From assembly GCA_030706105.1 (NCBI GenBank), contig JAUZPC010000164.1:1-6583 (forward strand): DNA of 6,583 nt, in the 5' to 3' direction. Made by a program: the position numbers and the translations under genes. The stretch is from Bacteroidota bacterium. Its GTDB lineage: Bacteria > Bacteroidota > Ignavibacteria > Ignavibacteriales > Ignavibacteriaceae. The notes under the pieces were generated by a model that was not told the DNA's origin, ran no database searches, and saw nothing but the letters and a program-made list of their open reading frames with translations. The first letter of the stretch is position 1. Each line of letters starts with the position of its first letter. Of this stretch, positions 1 through 6,583 are shown in pieces.

Positions 1-237
1 ACTGTTTGGTTTGTTCCTTTTGTAAATGGTAAAATAAATTTTACGGGATTTATGGATATCTGGTCCACAAAAGCCGGGGGGAAAAATAAATTTGTAGTTT
101 TAACAGAACCGCAAATCTGGTATAATGTAACAAATCACTTAGCCGTTGGAGGTGAAGTTGAAATTAGTAACAATTTCATACCCGGAGAAAATAGTGTTAT
201 TGTAAATCCGACAGTTGCCTGCAAATGGAATTTCTAA
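1..237 (+). CDS. Tsx/DUF5020-like outer-membrane protein, C-terminal part (5' end outside window)
   Basis: Reading frame 1 is open from the first base to a TAA stop and gives the last 78 residues of a longer protein, so the start lies upstream of the window. The tail shows alternating polar and hydrophobic stretches typical of beta-barrel strands. It contains TEPQIWYN, then AVGGEVEISNNF, and ends NPTVACKWNF. As I recall the family, an EPQ-W-N strand, a G-E-E-N-F strand and a terminal KWxF are characteristic of DUF5020/nucleoside-specific channel (Tsx-like) proteins. The last residue is phenylalanine, the usual C-terminal signal for BAM-dependent outer-membrane insertion. The next gene is a purine permease 25 nt downstream on the same strand, which fits a role in passing nucleosides or bases across the outer membrane. 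Substrate is inferred from family and context only. An internal ATG at 52 is not the real start, because barrel-like coding sequence continues upstream of it. Confidence 0.75.
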   Translation, partial: TVWFVPFVNGKINFTGFMDIWSTKAGGKNKFVVLTEPQIWYNVTNHLAVGGEVEISNNFIPGENSVIVNPTVACKWNF

Positions 238-262
238 TATATCAAAATAAGGAAATAGTTTT

Positions 263-1597
263 ATGTTAAGTAAATACTTTGAGTTCGGCAGGAATAAAAC
301 TAACATGAAAACGGAAATACTTGCAGGTATAACTACATTTCTTGCCGCAATGTATATTATTGTCGTTAATCCTGCAATATTAAGTAAAACAGGTATGCCA
401 TTTAATGCCGTGCTCACGGCAACTATTTTAGTTTCTGCATTCTGTACAATAATGATGGGTATTTATGCAAAAAACCCATTATTAGTTGCTCCGGGGATGG
501 GATTAAATGCATTTTTTACTTTTTCTGTTGTACTAGGAATGGGTGTAAAATGGGAAACAGCATTAGGATCTGTTTTTTGGGCAGGTATTATTTTTATTCT
601 TCTTTCTGTTTTTAACATCCGTACGTATATTGTTAAAGCAATACCCAAGCAAATAAGGTATTCAGTATCTGTTGGTATTGGATTATTTATAGCATTAATT
701 GGTTTTGTTAATGCCAAGTTTATTGTTTCAAATCCCGCAACTATTGTAGGCCTTGGCCATCTTGAACCTACGACAATTACATTTTTAGTAGGACTTTTAA
801 TTACTTCTGTATTAGTTTTAAGGAAAGTTAAAGGTGCTCTTATTATAGGGATAATCTCGACAACTGTTTTAGCTATCCCAATAGGCAGATTATATGGAAA
901 TGCCTCAGCAATAAATTTTGGAGTTCCTACTCTGGTAACCTGGAGAGGAATATTTTCGATGCCAGATTTTAGTTTGATTGGAAGACTTGACCTTATTGGC
1001 TCATTACAATTTGCACTTTTTCCTGTTGCTTTTGCATTCTTATTTACAGATATGTTTGATAGTTTATCTACTTTTGTTGGTGTTGCAGAAGCTGCAAATT
1101 TGCTAGATGAACAGGGAGAACCAAGAAACATAAAGCAATCTTTAATAGTTGACGCTGTTGCAACTACACTTGCCGGATTAGTAGGATCAAGCCCGGGAAC
1201 TGCTTATATTGAATCTGCAACCGGAGTAGAAGAAGGCGGCAGGACAGGAATGACCGCGCTTACAGCAGGATTACTCTTTCTCCCATTTATGTTCATCTCA
1301 CCACTGCTATCAATAGTTCCATCAATTGCAACCTCACCCGCACTTATACTAGTAGGTGTTTTTATGATGAAACCTGTATTGAAAATAAACTGGACAAAGT
1401 TTGATGATGCTATCCCAGCATTCATCTCCCTTGTTCTTATTCCTTTCACTTATTCTATTACCGAAGGAATAATTTGGGGTTTTTTGAGCTGGACATTAAT
1501 TAAATTTTTATTGGGTAAAACTAAAGAAATTTCCCCGATGTTAATTATTATAGATTTATTTGCAATTTTGGCTTTAGTTTTATCACAAAATAAATAA
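263..1597 (+). CDS. NCS2-family purine (adenine/guanine/hypoxanthine) permease, AzgA/PbuG/GhxP type
   Basis: This 444-residue inner-membrane protein has the length and hydrophobic profile of the AzgA-like branch of NCS2 transporters, which take up purine bases, usually with protons, through a 14-segment UraA-like fold. Visible family marks in order are an N-terminal F-x-F-G-x-NKT-N-K-TE-x-LAG-TTF stretch (residues 6-26), NPAIL (36-40), APGMGLNAFF (76-85), TDMFDSLSTFVGV (262-274), GSSPGTAYIESATGV (308-322) followed by GGRTGMT (325-331), and ATSPALILVG (356-365). E317 in YIESA is the conserved substrate-region glutamate. The TDMFDSLST motif departs from the more usual D-x-FDT-x-GT form. The ATG at 263 is supported by AAGGAAA at 249-255. 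The gene lies 25 nt after the outer-membrane protein gene and 15 nt before the uracil permease, so all three are probably cotranscribed. Which purine is preferred cannot be read from the sequence. Confidence 0.93.
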   Translation: MLSKYFEFGRNKTNMKTEILAGITTFLAAMYIIVVNPAILSKTGMPFNAVLTATILVSAFCTIMMGIYAKNPLLVAPGMGLNAFFTFSVVLGMGVKWETALGSVFWAGIIFILLSVFNIRTYIVKAIPKQIRYSVSVGIGLFIALIGFVNAKFIVSNPATIVGLGHLEPTTITFLVGLLITSVLVLRKVKGALIIGIISTTVLAIPIGRLYGNASAINFGVPTLVTWRGIFSMPDFSLIGRLDLIGSLQFALFPVAFAFLFTDMFDSLSTFVGVAEAANLLDEQGEPRNIKQSLIVDAVATTLAGLVGSSPGTAYIESATGVEEGGRTGMTALTAGLLFLPFMFISPLLSIVPSIATSPALILVGVFMMKPVLKINWTKFDDAIPAFISLVLIPFTYSITEGIIWGFLSWTLIKFLLGKTKEISPMLIIIDLFAILALVLSQNK

Positions 1598-1612
1598 AAG
1601 GAATTTGGATAG

Positions 1613-2869
1613 ATGTTAAAAAAAATTATTGATGTTCAGGAGAGACCTCCTTTAGCTGTAAGTATCCCTCTTAGCTTTCAACACCTATTTGCTATGTTTG
1701 GAGCTTCAGTACTTGTACCAATGTTATTTAAAATAAATCCTTCAACAGTGTTGCTGATGAACGGTATTGGTACTTTAATTTACATTTTTATAACTAAGAA
1801 AAAAATCCCTGCATTCTTAGGATCCAGCTTTGCTTTCTTATCTCCGGTATTTATTGTTATGGCAGCATACGGATATCAGGCAGCTCTGGGAGGTTTTGTT
1901 GTTTCCGGACTTATTTTCATTTCAGTAGCTTTGATTTTTAAATTTGTAGGCTCGGAGTGGATTCATAGCGTATTCCCGCCACCGGCTATGGGTGCAATAG
2001 TAGCAATAATAGGTTTAGAGCTTTCCCCTGTTGCTGCTGATATGGCCGGATTAATTAGCAAAAACAATCAACCACTAAATATGACTTCTGTAATTATTTC
2101 TATCTCTACTCTGTCAGTAATTATTTTCGGCTCTGTTTTGTTTAGAGGTTTCTTAAAAATTATTCCAATACTAATTGGGGTTATTACCGGGTACACGTTA
2201 TCATTATTCATGGGAATAGTTGACTTTAATAAAGTGTCAAATGCTCCATGGTTTGCTTTGCCGACTTTTTATTCTCCTATCTTTAATATTTCAGCTATTA
2301 TTATAATTATTCCGGCTTCTTTAGTGGTAATTGCCGAACATATAGGACACTTAATAGTTACCGGGAATATTGTTGGAAAGGATCTGCCTAAAGACCCGGG
2401 ACTTCACCGGTCCCTAATGGGTGATGGTGTTTCTACTTTGCTATCCGGTTTAATGGGCTCAGTCCCAACAACTACATATGGAGAAAATATTGGAGTTCTT
2501 GCCATAACAAAAGTCTATAGCGTATGGGTAATAGGAGGCGCTGCCGTTATTTCTATTATTATCTCTTTCTTTGGAAAATTATCAGCAGCAATCCAAACGA
2601 TTCCGCTGCCTGTTATGGGCGGTGTATCCTTAATGCTTTTTGGGGTTATTGCTGCTTCGGGCATAAGAATGCTTGTTGAGAGTAAAATTGATTACAGTAA
2701 ACCAAAGAATCTAATATTAACAGCTTTTGTTCTTATTATTGGTCTGAGTGGAGCAAAATTTACATTAGGTTCAGTTACTCTTGCAGGCATGGCGCTTGCT
2801 ACAGTAATTTCTATAGTAATAAGTTTACTTTTTAAATTATTTGAGACCATTGGCTGGCTTAACGAATAG
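1613..2869 (+). CDS. uraA: Uracil permease, UraA type (NCS2/NAT family)
   Basis: This 418-residue polytopic inner-membrane protein should import uracil by proton symport. It follows E. coli UraA (429 residues, from memory) closely from its first residues: V-x-ERPPL (8-14), IPLSFQHLFAMFGASVLVP (18-36), INPSTVLL-NGIGTL (41-55), KIPAFLGSSFAF (64-75) and FPPPAMGAIVA-IGLEL (121-137). The substrate-site residues known from the UraA structure are present with a one-residue offset: F73, E242 and H246 in AEHIGH, and G290-E291 in TTTYGENIGV. The colinear N-terminus fixes the ATG at 1613, with AAAGGAA at 1597-1603 overlapping the stop codon of the purine permease gene. Position directly behind a purine permease gene suggests joint expression for purine and pyrimidine salvage. 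A xanthine or uric acid NAT transporter is the alternative, but the match to UraA rather than to xanthine transporters favours uracil. Confidence 0.94.
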   Translation: MLKKIIDVQERPPLAVSIPLSFQHLFAMFGASVLVPMLFKINPSTVLLMNGIGTLIYIFITKKKIPAFLGSSFAFLSPVFIVMAAYGYQAALGGFVVSGLIFISVALIFKFVGSEWIHSVFPPPAMGAIVAIIGLELSPVAADMAGLISKNNQPLNMTSVIISISTLSVIIFGSVLFRGFLKIIPILIGVITGYTLSLFMGIVDFNKVSNAPWFALPTFYSPIFNISAIIIIIPASLVVIAEHIGHLIVTGNIVGKDLPKDPGLHRSLMGDGVSTLLSGLMGSVPTTTYGENIGVLAITKVYSVWVIGGAAVISIIISFFGKLSAAIQTIPLPVMGGVSLMLFGVIAASGIRMLVESKIDYSKPKNLILTAFVLIIGLSGAKFTLGSVTLAGMALATVISIVISLLFKLFETIGWLNE

Positions 2870-2892
2870 GACAAAACAAACAGCATTTTAAG

Positions 2893-2941
2893 ACAGGGGG
2901 AAAGCATAATACTTTCCCCTGTTAGTCCTTTAGTAATTTTT
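2893..2941 (+). terminator. Probable rho-independent terminator of the nucleobase transport operon
   Basis: ACAGGGGGAAAG (2893-2904) and CTTTCCCCTGT (2912-2922) form an 11-bp stem with one bulged G and a 7-nt CATAATA loop, starting 23 nt after the uraA stop codon. The stem is far more GC-rich than the surrounding spacer. The T-run is imperfect and displaced, with T5 at 2937-2941 and a T-rich stretch before it, so termination may be incomplete. It marks the end of the transporter unit. Confidence 0.68.
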
Positions 2942-3073
2942 CTACTTAAAAACTCCTTCCAATGTCCCACTTCCCCATTCAGTATATTTTTTTAGTTTTA
3001 CATTTTATTTATTTTGCTTATTTTAGGAAACAGTTTTGTAATCATTTTAAATTTTACTCATTACAATAATGTA

Positions 3074-3101
3074 TTGATATTTTAGTTTGCATTTCTATAA
3101 A
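3074..3101 (+). promoter_or_regulatory. Candidate sigma70-type promoter for the M28 peptidase/GyrI-like unit
   Basis: TTGATA (3074-3079) and TATAAA (3096-3101) each match the bacterial -35 and -10 consensus at five of six positions and are 16 nt apart. They lie in the AT-rich spacer after the transporter terminator, and would give a 5' leader of about 25 nt before the ATG at 3133. An overlapping TTAGTTTG (3082-3089) is one base from the Bacteroidota -7 element TAnnTTTG but has no good TTTG partner about 20 nt upstream. In DNA this AT-rich such matches arise by chance, so the call is tentative. Confidence 0.38.
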
Positions 3102-3132
3102 TAATTTAATAAAAATAAATAACGGAGCACGC

Positions 3133-4365
3133 ATGCCATCTTTTGTGTTAACCGGTAAGGCAGATACTTATTTAGAGAAACTTTGTAAAAACAACAGTGG
3201 ACGACCTGTTGGCAGCCGCGCCAATAATGCAGCATTGGAATATATTTCTGAAAAACTTGAATCAGTAGGATGCAAAATAGAGAAGCAACTATTTGATTGT
3301 ATTACCTGGCAGTCTTCCGGAGTTGAGCTTTCTATAGATGGTTTAACGATAAACGCCTTTGCAAGCCCATTTTCATTAAGCTGCGACGTAAATGCTTCAC
3401 TGGTTATTGTCACTTCCATTAACGAACTTGAACAAATTGACATAAAAGATAAAATCGTTTTATTATGTGGTGATATTGCAAAAGAGCAATTTATCCCAAA
3501 GAATTTTCCTTTTTATAATCCCGCTGATCAAAAATGTATTATTGAATTATTGGAGACAAAAAACCCTCTTGCCTTGGTTACTTCAGCCCCAAGAAAATTT
3601 GATTTAGAAGATTCCCAATATTTAATACCATTATTCGAGGACGGGGATTTTAATATTCCTTCTGCATACATATCTGAGTTGGATACCATTAGGATGATTG
3701 AAAGTAATAATGAGAAGGTTCATTTAAAAATTAGTTCTGCACGAATTCCCTCAAAAGGATACAACATAATCGGGAAAAGAGGAAATGGTTCTGAAAAAAG
3801 AATTATTTTACTTGCTCATATTGATACAAAATTTGGTACACCCGGAGCAACCGATAATGCGTGCGGTATTGTTGTTTTATTATTACTGGCCGAATTGCTA
3901 GGAAATTACGAAGGAAAATTTTCTATTGAGTTTACAATTATGAATGGCGAAGAATGCTATTCCAGCCCGGGTGAAATGAAATTCTTAACTGAAAACAAAA
4001 ATACACTGGATAATATATTATTAGGGATTAATTTAGACGGGCTTGGCTATTCATCGAGTGATACCGCCTATTCAATGTACGGTTGCCCCTCTGAAATTGC
4101 AGATGCAATTCAAACTGTATTTTCATCATATCATGGCCTCGTGATGGGCGATCCTTGGTACCAAAGCGACCATGGCCTGCTGATTCAGAATAACATACCC
4201 GCACTTGCTATAACTTCAGCACATATGATTAAATTAATGAATGAAATTTACCATTCTCCTAAGGATAAACCGGAAATTGTAGATACATCAAAACTGGTAA
4301 AATTAGCATATTCTTTAAGAGATTTAATATTATATTTAGACAGACATTATAAAAATAATTGCTAA
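3133..4365 (+). CDS. M28-family zinc metallopeptidase (aminopeptidase-like) with a probable PA-like insert, no signal peptide seen
   Basis: This 410-residue protein carries the full dinuclear-zinc set of peptidase family M28. H229-x-D231 sits in LLAHIDTK, the bridging D241 in GATDNACG, the general base E273 and zinc ligand E274 in NGEECYSS, D302 in NLDGLG, and the last histidine H374 in YHSPKDKPE. SDHGLLIQNNIPALAIT (345-361) is the usual substrate-side SDH-GIPA segment. The stretch from about residue 65 to 200, including IDIKDKIVLLCGDI, looks like the PA-type insert seen in many M28 enzymes. The family removes N-terminal amino acids or cleaves small peptides, but substrate cannot be assigned here. 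The N-terminus (MPSFVLTGKADTYLEKL) has no hydrophobic signal. Upstream in frame there is no ATG, GTG or TTG start before a TAA at 3067, so a cytosolic enzyme is likely. GGAG (3124-3127) lies 5 nt before the ATG. The GyrI-like gene follows after 14 nt. Confidence 0.92.
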   Translation: MPSFVLTGKADTYLEKLCKNNSGRPVGSRANNAALEYISEKLESVGCKIEKQLFDCITWQSSGVELSIDGLTINAFASPFSLSCDVNASLVIVTSINELEQIDIKDKIVLLCGDIAKEQFIPKNFPFYNPADQKCIIELLETKNPLALVTSAPRKFDLEDSQYLIPLFEDGDFNIPSAYISELDTIRMIESNNEKVHLKISSARIPSKGYNIIGKRGNGSEKRIILLAHIDTKFGTPGATDNACGIVVLLLLAELLGNYEGKFSIEFTIMNGEECYSSPGEMKFLTENKNTLDNILLGINLDGLGYSSSDTAYSMYGCPSEIADAIQTVFSSYHGLVMGDPWYQSDHGLLIQNNIPALAITSAHMIKLMNEIYHSPKDKPEIVDTSKLVKLAYSLRDLILYLDRHYKNNC

Positions 4366-4366
4366 G

Positions 4367-4375
4367 AAAAGGAAG
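4367..4375 (+). promoter_or_regulatory. Ribosome binding site deciding the start of the GyrI-like gene
   Basis: AAAAGGAAG stands just after the peptidase stop codon and 4 nt before the ATG at 4380, with its AGGA core 6 nt away. It would be internal to the gene if the in-frame TTG at 4359 were used. The strong site therefore supports ATG 4380 and a non-overlapping gene pair. Confidence 0.62.
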
Positions 4376-4379
4376 TCCC

Positions 4380-4997
4380 ATGGAAAAAATTGATTTTAAA
4401 AAAGAACTTAAAGGGTTATATGCCCCGGGCTCCAAAGTGGTTACGATTGTAGATGTTCCGGCATTTAATTTTTTGATGATTGACGGTAAAGGGAATCCAA
4501 ATACATCAATTGAATATAGGCAGGCAATTGAGACGTTGTATGCTGTTTCTTATTCAGCTAAATTTAAAATAAAAAAGAGTAAGGCTGCAATTGATTATTC
4601 GGTTATGCCGTTGGAAGGATTATGGTGGGTTGAAAATGAAACTATATTCAACTTAAACAATAAAGATGCCTGGAATTGGACAGCTATGATATTGCAACCA
4701 CATTTTGTTAATTCTGAACTAATTAGCGAATCAATTGAAAATGTAAAAGATAAAAAAGGTTTGAATAATCTTGATAAAATAAATTTTGCCTCATTTGAAG
4801 AAGGATTAGCTGTTCAGATAATGCATATTGGGCCGTATTCTGAAGAAGAACCAAATATAAAAAGGATGCACAGTTTCATTGAAGAGAATGGATTTTGTGT
4901 TTCAGGTAAACATCATGAAATTTATCTTAAAGATCCGAGAAAATCTGCTCCTGAAAAATTACAGACAATATTAAGGCAACCAATAAAAAAGAAATAA
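4380..4997 (+). CDS. Stand-alone GyrI-like small-molecule-binding domain protein
   Basis: The 205-residue product is a soluble, single-domain member of the GyrI-like/SHS2 superfamily (PF06445 type). The same fold forms the effector-binding domain of BmrR and Rob-like regulators and the gyrase inhibitor SbmC. Typical stretches for the stand-alone subgroup are IDFKKELKGLYAP (4-16), FNFLMIDGKGNPNTS (29-43), AIDYSVMPLEGLWW (70-83), EEGLAVQIMHIGPYSEEEP (140-158) and KHHEIYLKDPRKSAPEKL (177-194). The two halves begin similarly, as expected for a tandem SHS2 fold. There is no DNA-binding domain. Some stand-alone relatives have been reported to hydrolyse cyclopropanoid toxins, so ligand binding or detoxification is possible, but activity here is only inferred. 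Start is ATG 4380; a TTG at 4359 would add seven residues and overlap the peptidase gene. The gene probably shares a transcript with the M28 gene and converges on the kinase gene 38 bp away. Confidence 0.9.
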   Translation: MEKIDFKKELKGLYAPGSKVVTIVDVPAFNFLMIDGKGNPNTSIEYRQAIETLYAVSYSAKFKIKKSKAAIDYSVMPLEGLWWVENETIFNLNNKDAWNWTAMILQPHFVNSELISESIENVKDKKGLNNLDKINFASFEEGLAVQIMHIGPYSEEEPNIKRMHSFIEENGFCVSGKHHEIYLKDPRKSAPEKLQTILRQPIKKK

Positions 4998-5035
4998 AAT
5001 AATTATTTTTTACATATAGATTAGTGAAATAGCAC

Positions 5036-6583
5036 CTAAACTTTGCTTAAGGGTAAAAAAACTGAAAATGTACTTCCTTTTCCAAGTTTACTTTTTAGAG
5101 TAATGTAACCATTATTCTTTTCAACTAATTCCTTACACAGAATAAGACCTAAACCAGTTCCATTTTCGCCAGTAGTTCCTTTGTGATTAATAGAAGCATC
5201 AATTCTAAACAATTTAGCTTCATCTTCAGGTTTTATTCCTACACCATTATCTATAACGTCAATTCTGCCCATTTTGTCTGATTGCTCAGCTTTAAGAGAA
5301 ACAGAACCACCGGGTTTGGTAAATTTTATGGCGTTTGATACAAGGTTTCTTACAACAGTATTAATGGAAAAATTATCAACAAAAAGAGACAAACCATCTT
5401 TTACTTCTACATTAATAACTATCTCCTTTGCAAGTGCCTGGTTATTTAACAGGTTAACACATTCTAAAACAATTTCTGCTGCTTTAATGTCTTCAAACTC
5501 CATCGAAAGCCTGCCAGTTTGTGTCCTTGCCCAAAGAAGCAAGTCATCCAGCAATTTATGAGCTGCCTCAGATGATTTTTGAATGATTTCTAAAAATTGA
5601 ATATATTCTTCTTTTGTCATAGTATCAATATTTTCAAGCAGTAATTGAGATGAACCCATTATTGCACTGAAAGGGTTTTTGAGATCATGAGCAATTATTG
5701 AAAAGAATTTATCCTTTGTGGCATTTAATTCACTAAGTTTTTTATTTTCCTTTTTCTTAAAAACATAGAATCTGGTAACCAAAAGGCTTAATACAACAAT
5801 CAAGCTGGAGACTAAGATTAAAGCGATAATTGTAATCGTCTGGTTTTTAACTTCAGCATCTCTTTGCCTCAGAGCTGCTTTCTGTCTCTCAATCTGTTTC
5901 TGCTTTTTCTCTGACTGGAAGCTCTCTTCAAGCTGCAAATATTCATTTGTCTTGCTCTTAGCAAATATGCTGTCGTTTAACTCAGTGTATTTTTTATGGT
6001 ACTCTAAAGAGCTTTTATAATCACCTTTTTTTTCATATGCTTCAGAAAGTAAGCTGTAACATTTCATTTCTAAATCACGCAAAGAAATTTTCTTAGAAAT
6101 TTCTATAGCTTCTTTAACCTCGCTAATACTCTCTTTGTATTTTTTCAAATCTAAGTGAAGTCCGGCTTTATTATACTGAATTACTCCAATTTCATAATTT
6201 CTTTTTATCCTTTTACTAATTAAATACCCTTGGTTGTAATAATTTAGTGCTTCTTTAAGTCTGTGGTTATCACTTTCAATATTGCCCAAGTTAATTAATG
6301 TTGAAATACGTCCTTGGTCGTTATCATATTTATTGTAAAGGTTCAACGCATCTTGAGAATATTCTTTAGACTTTTTCAAATCTCCCATGGTATAATAAGT
6401 GTTAGCCAGATTTGAATACACTGAAGCTATACGTCTTTCTTCTTTTCTTTTAGTGTATATTTGTAACGCTTTTAAGTAATAATCCGCGGCAAGCTGATAT
6501 GCTTTTGAATAAGTATGAACATTTCCAATGTTCATATAACAATTTGCTACTCCAACTGTATCTTTAAGTTTCTCATACATACT
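5036..6583 (-). CDS. TPR-containing membrane sensor histidine kinase (N-terminus outside window)
   Basis: The frame runs off the right edge of the window. The visible part is 515 residues, and the first methionine (complement of 6578-6580) falls inside TPR-like sequence, so it is not the start. Counting from that methionine there are about five tetratricopeptide repeats (12-45, 52-85, 92-125, 132-165, 172-205), with marks such as N-IGN, SNLANTYYTMGD and EAYEKKGDYKSSLEY. A charged coiled coil follows (215-245), then one membrane span (248-274), an H-box FFSIIAHDLKNPF with phospho-acceptor H298, an N-box NLVSNAIKF (412-420), a G1 box DNGVGI (444-449) and a G2 box GTGLGL (474-479). It ends at TAG with FSVFLPLSKV, so there is no receiver domain. 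The likely topology is periplasmic TPRs, with a signal peptide or first membrane span upstream, and a cytoplasmic kinase that signals to a separate response regulator. The signal sensed is unknown. It is convergent with the GyrI-like gene. Confidence 0.94.
   Translation of the reverse strand, partial: SMYEKLKDTVGVANCYMNIGNVHTYSKAYQLAADYYLKALQIYTKRKEERRIASVYSNLANTYYTMGDLKKSKEYSQDALNLYNKYDNDQGRISTLINLGNIESDNHRLKEALNYYNQGYLISKRIKRNYEIGVIQYNKAGLHLDLKKYKESISEVKEAIEISKKISLRDLEMKCYSLLSEAYEKKGDYKSSLEYHKKYTELNDSIFAKSKTNEYLQLEESFQSEKKQKQIERQKAALRQRDAEVKNQTITIIALILVSSLIVVLSLLVTRFYVFKKKENKKLSELNATKDKFFSIIAHDLKNPFSAIMGSSQLLLENIDTMTKEEYIQFLEIIQKSSEAAHKLLDDLLLWARTQTGRLSMEFEDIKAAEIVLECVNLLNNQALAKEIVINVEVKDGLSLFVDNFSINTVVRNLVSNAIKFTKPGGSVSLKAEQSDKMGRIDVIDNGVGIKPEDEAKLFRIDASINHKGTTGENGTGLGLILCKELVEKNNGYITLKSKLGKGSTFSVFLPLSKV

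Noticed and set aside
238..262. A purine riboswitch or separate promoter ahead of the purine permease gene
   Set aside because: Only 25 nt separate it from the upstream gene, too short for an aptamer domain, and no promoter-like pair is visible.
463..1131. A 222-codon open frame on the minus strand inside the purine permease gene
   Set aside because: It is fully antisense to a gene with clear family motifs. Its translation has no recognisable motif and is lysine/proline-rich, as expected from the reverse complement of membrane-protein codons.
3009..3038. TTATTTTG and CAGTTTTG as Bacteroidota-type -7 promoter elements
   Set aside because: Each is one base off the motif, and neither has a TTTG -33 element at the usual distance. 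Such strings are expected by chance in a T-rich spacer.
4359..4379. TTG start at 4359 for the GyrI-like gene, overlapping the peptidase stop
   Set aside because: The AAAAGGAAG site sits between this TTG and the ATG at 4380. The family's N-terminus, as I recall it, aligns with MEKIDFKKELK, so the ATG is preferred.
4996..5009. AT-only palindrome AAAATAATTATTTT between the convergent genes, as a possible bidirectional terminator
   Set aside because: Folded, it gives only about five A-U pairs around an AATT loop with no GC, which is too weak to claim as a terminator.
5274..5561. A 95-codon open frame on the plus strand inside the histidine kinase gene
   Set aside because: It lies entirely opposite the HATPase and dimerisation regions of the kinase, has no Shine-Dalgarno motif worth noting and resembles no family I know.
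6081..6105. Short repeated AGAAAT-TTCT pattern within the kinase gene
   Set aside because: It falls in the TPR coding region and is explained by Lys/Ile/Ser codons in AT-rich DNA. It is too short to be a meaningful repeat.

Overview
The window is AT-rich, low-GC bacterial DNA. It most likely comes from the Bacteroidota/Ignavibacteriota (FCB) branch. The clues are a Tsx/DUF5020-type outer-membrane protein (so a Gram-negative envelope), a TPR-coiled coil-TM-histidine kinase of a kind common in that branch, and coding sequence rich in AAA, ATT and TTA codons. Clear Shine-Dalgarno-like motifs (AAGGAAA, AAAGGAA, GGAG, AGGAAG) stand before the plus-strand genes. This fits Ignavibacteria-type lineages somewhat better than typical Bacteroides, but the assignment is an inference.

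Left part (1-2941), plus strand: a compact nucleobase/nucleoside uptake cluster. It holds the 3' end of a Tsx-like outer-membrane channel gene, an AzgA/PbuG-type purine permease and a UraA-type uracil permease. The gaps are 25 and 15 nt, and a GC-rich hairpin closes the unit. The three products could carry nucleosides or bases across the outer membrane and then purines and uracil across the inner membrane. No salvage enzyme is visible in the window.

Middle part (2942-4997), plus strand: a roughly 190-bp AT-rich spacer with a plausible sigma70-type promoter, then a two-gene unit. The first gene encodes an M28-family zinc peptidase with no visible signal peptide. The second, 14 nt downstream, encodes a stand-alone GyrI-like small-molecule-binding protein. 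Nothing in the sequence ties these two to the transporters.

Right part (5036-6583), minus strand: the C-terminal 515 residues of a membrane histidine kinase with at least five TPRs. It is convergent with the GyrI-like gene, and its N-terminus lies outside the window. No response regulator is visible.

All six genes belong to recognisable families. I found no RNA gene, mobile element, CRISPR array or evident new multi-gene system. The points most worth a second look are the outer-to-inner membrane nucleobase transport operon, the variant signature in the purine permease, the apparently cytosolic M28 peptidase paired with a GyrI-like protein, and the missing partner of the kinase.
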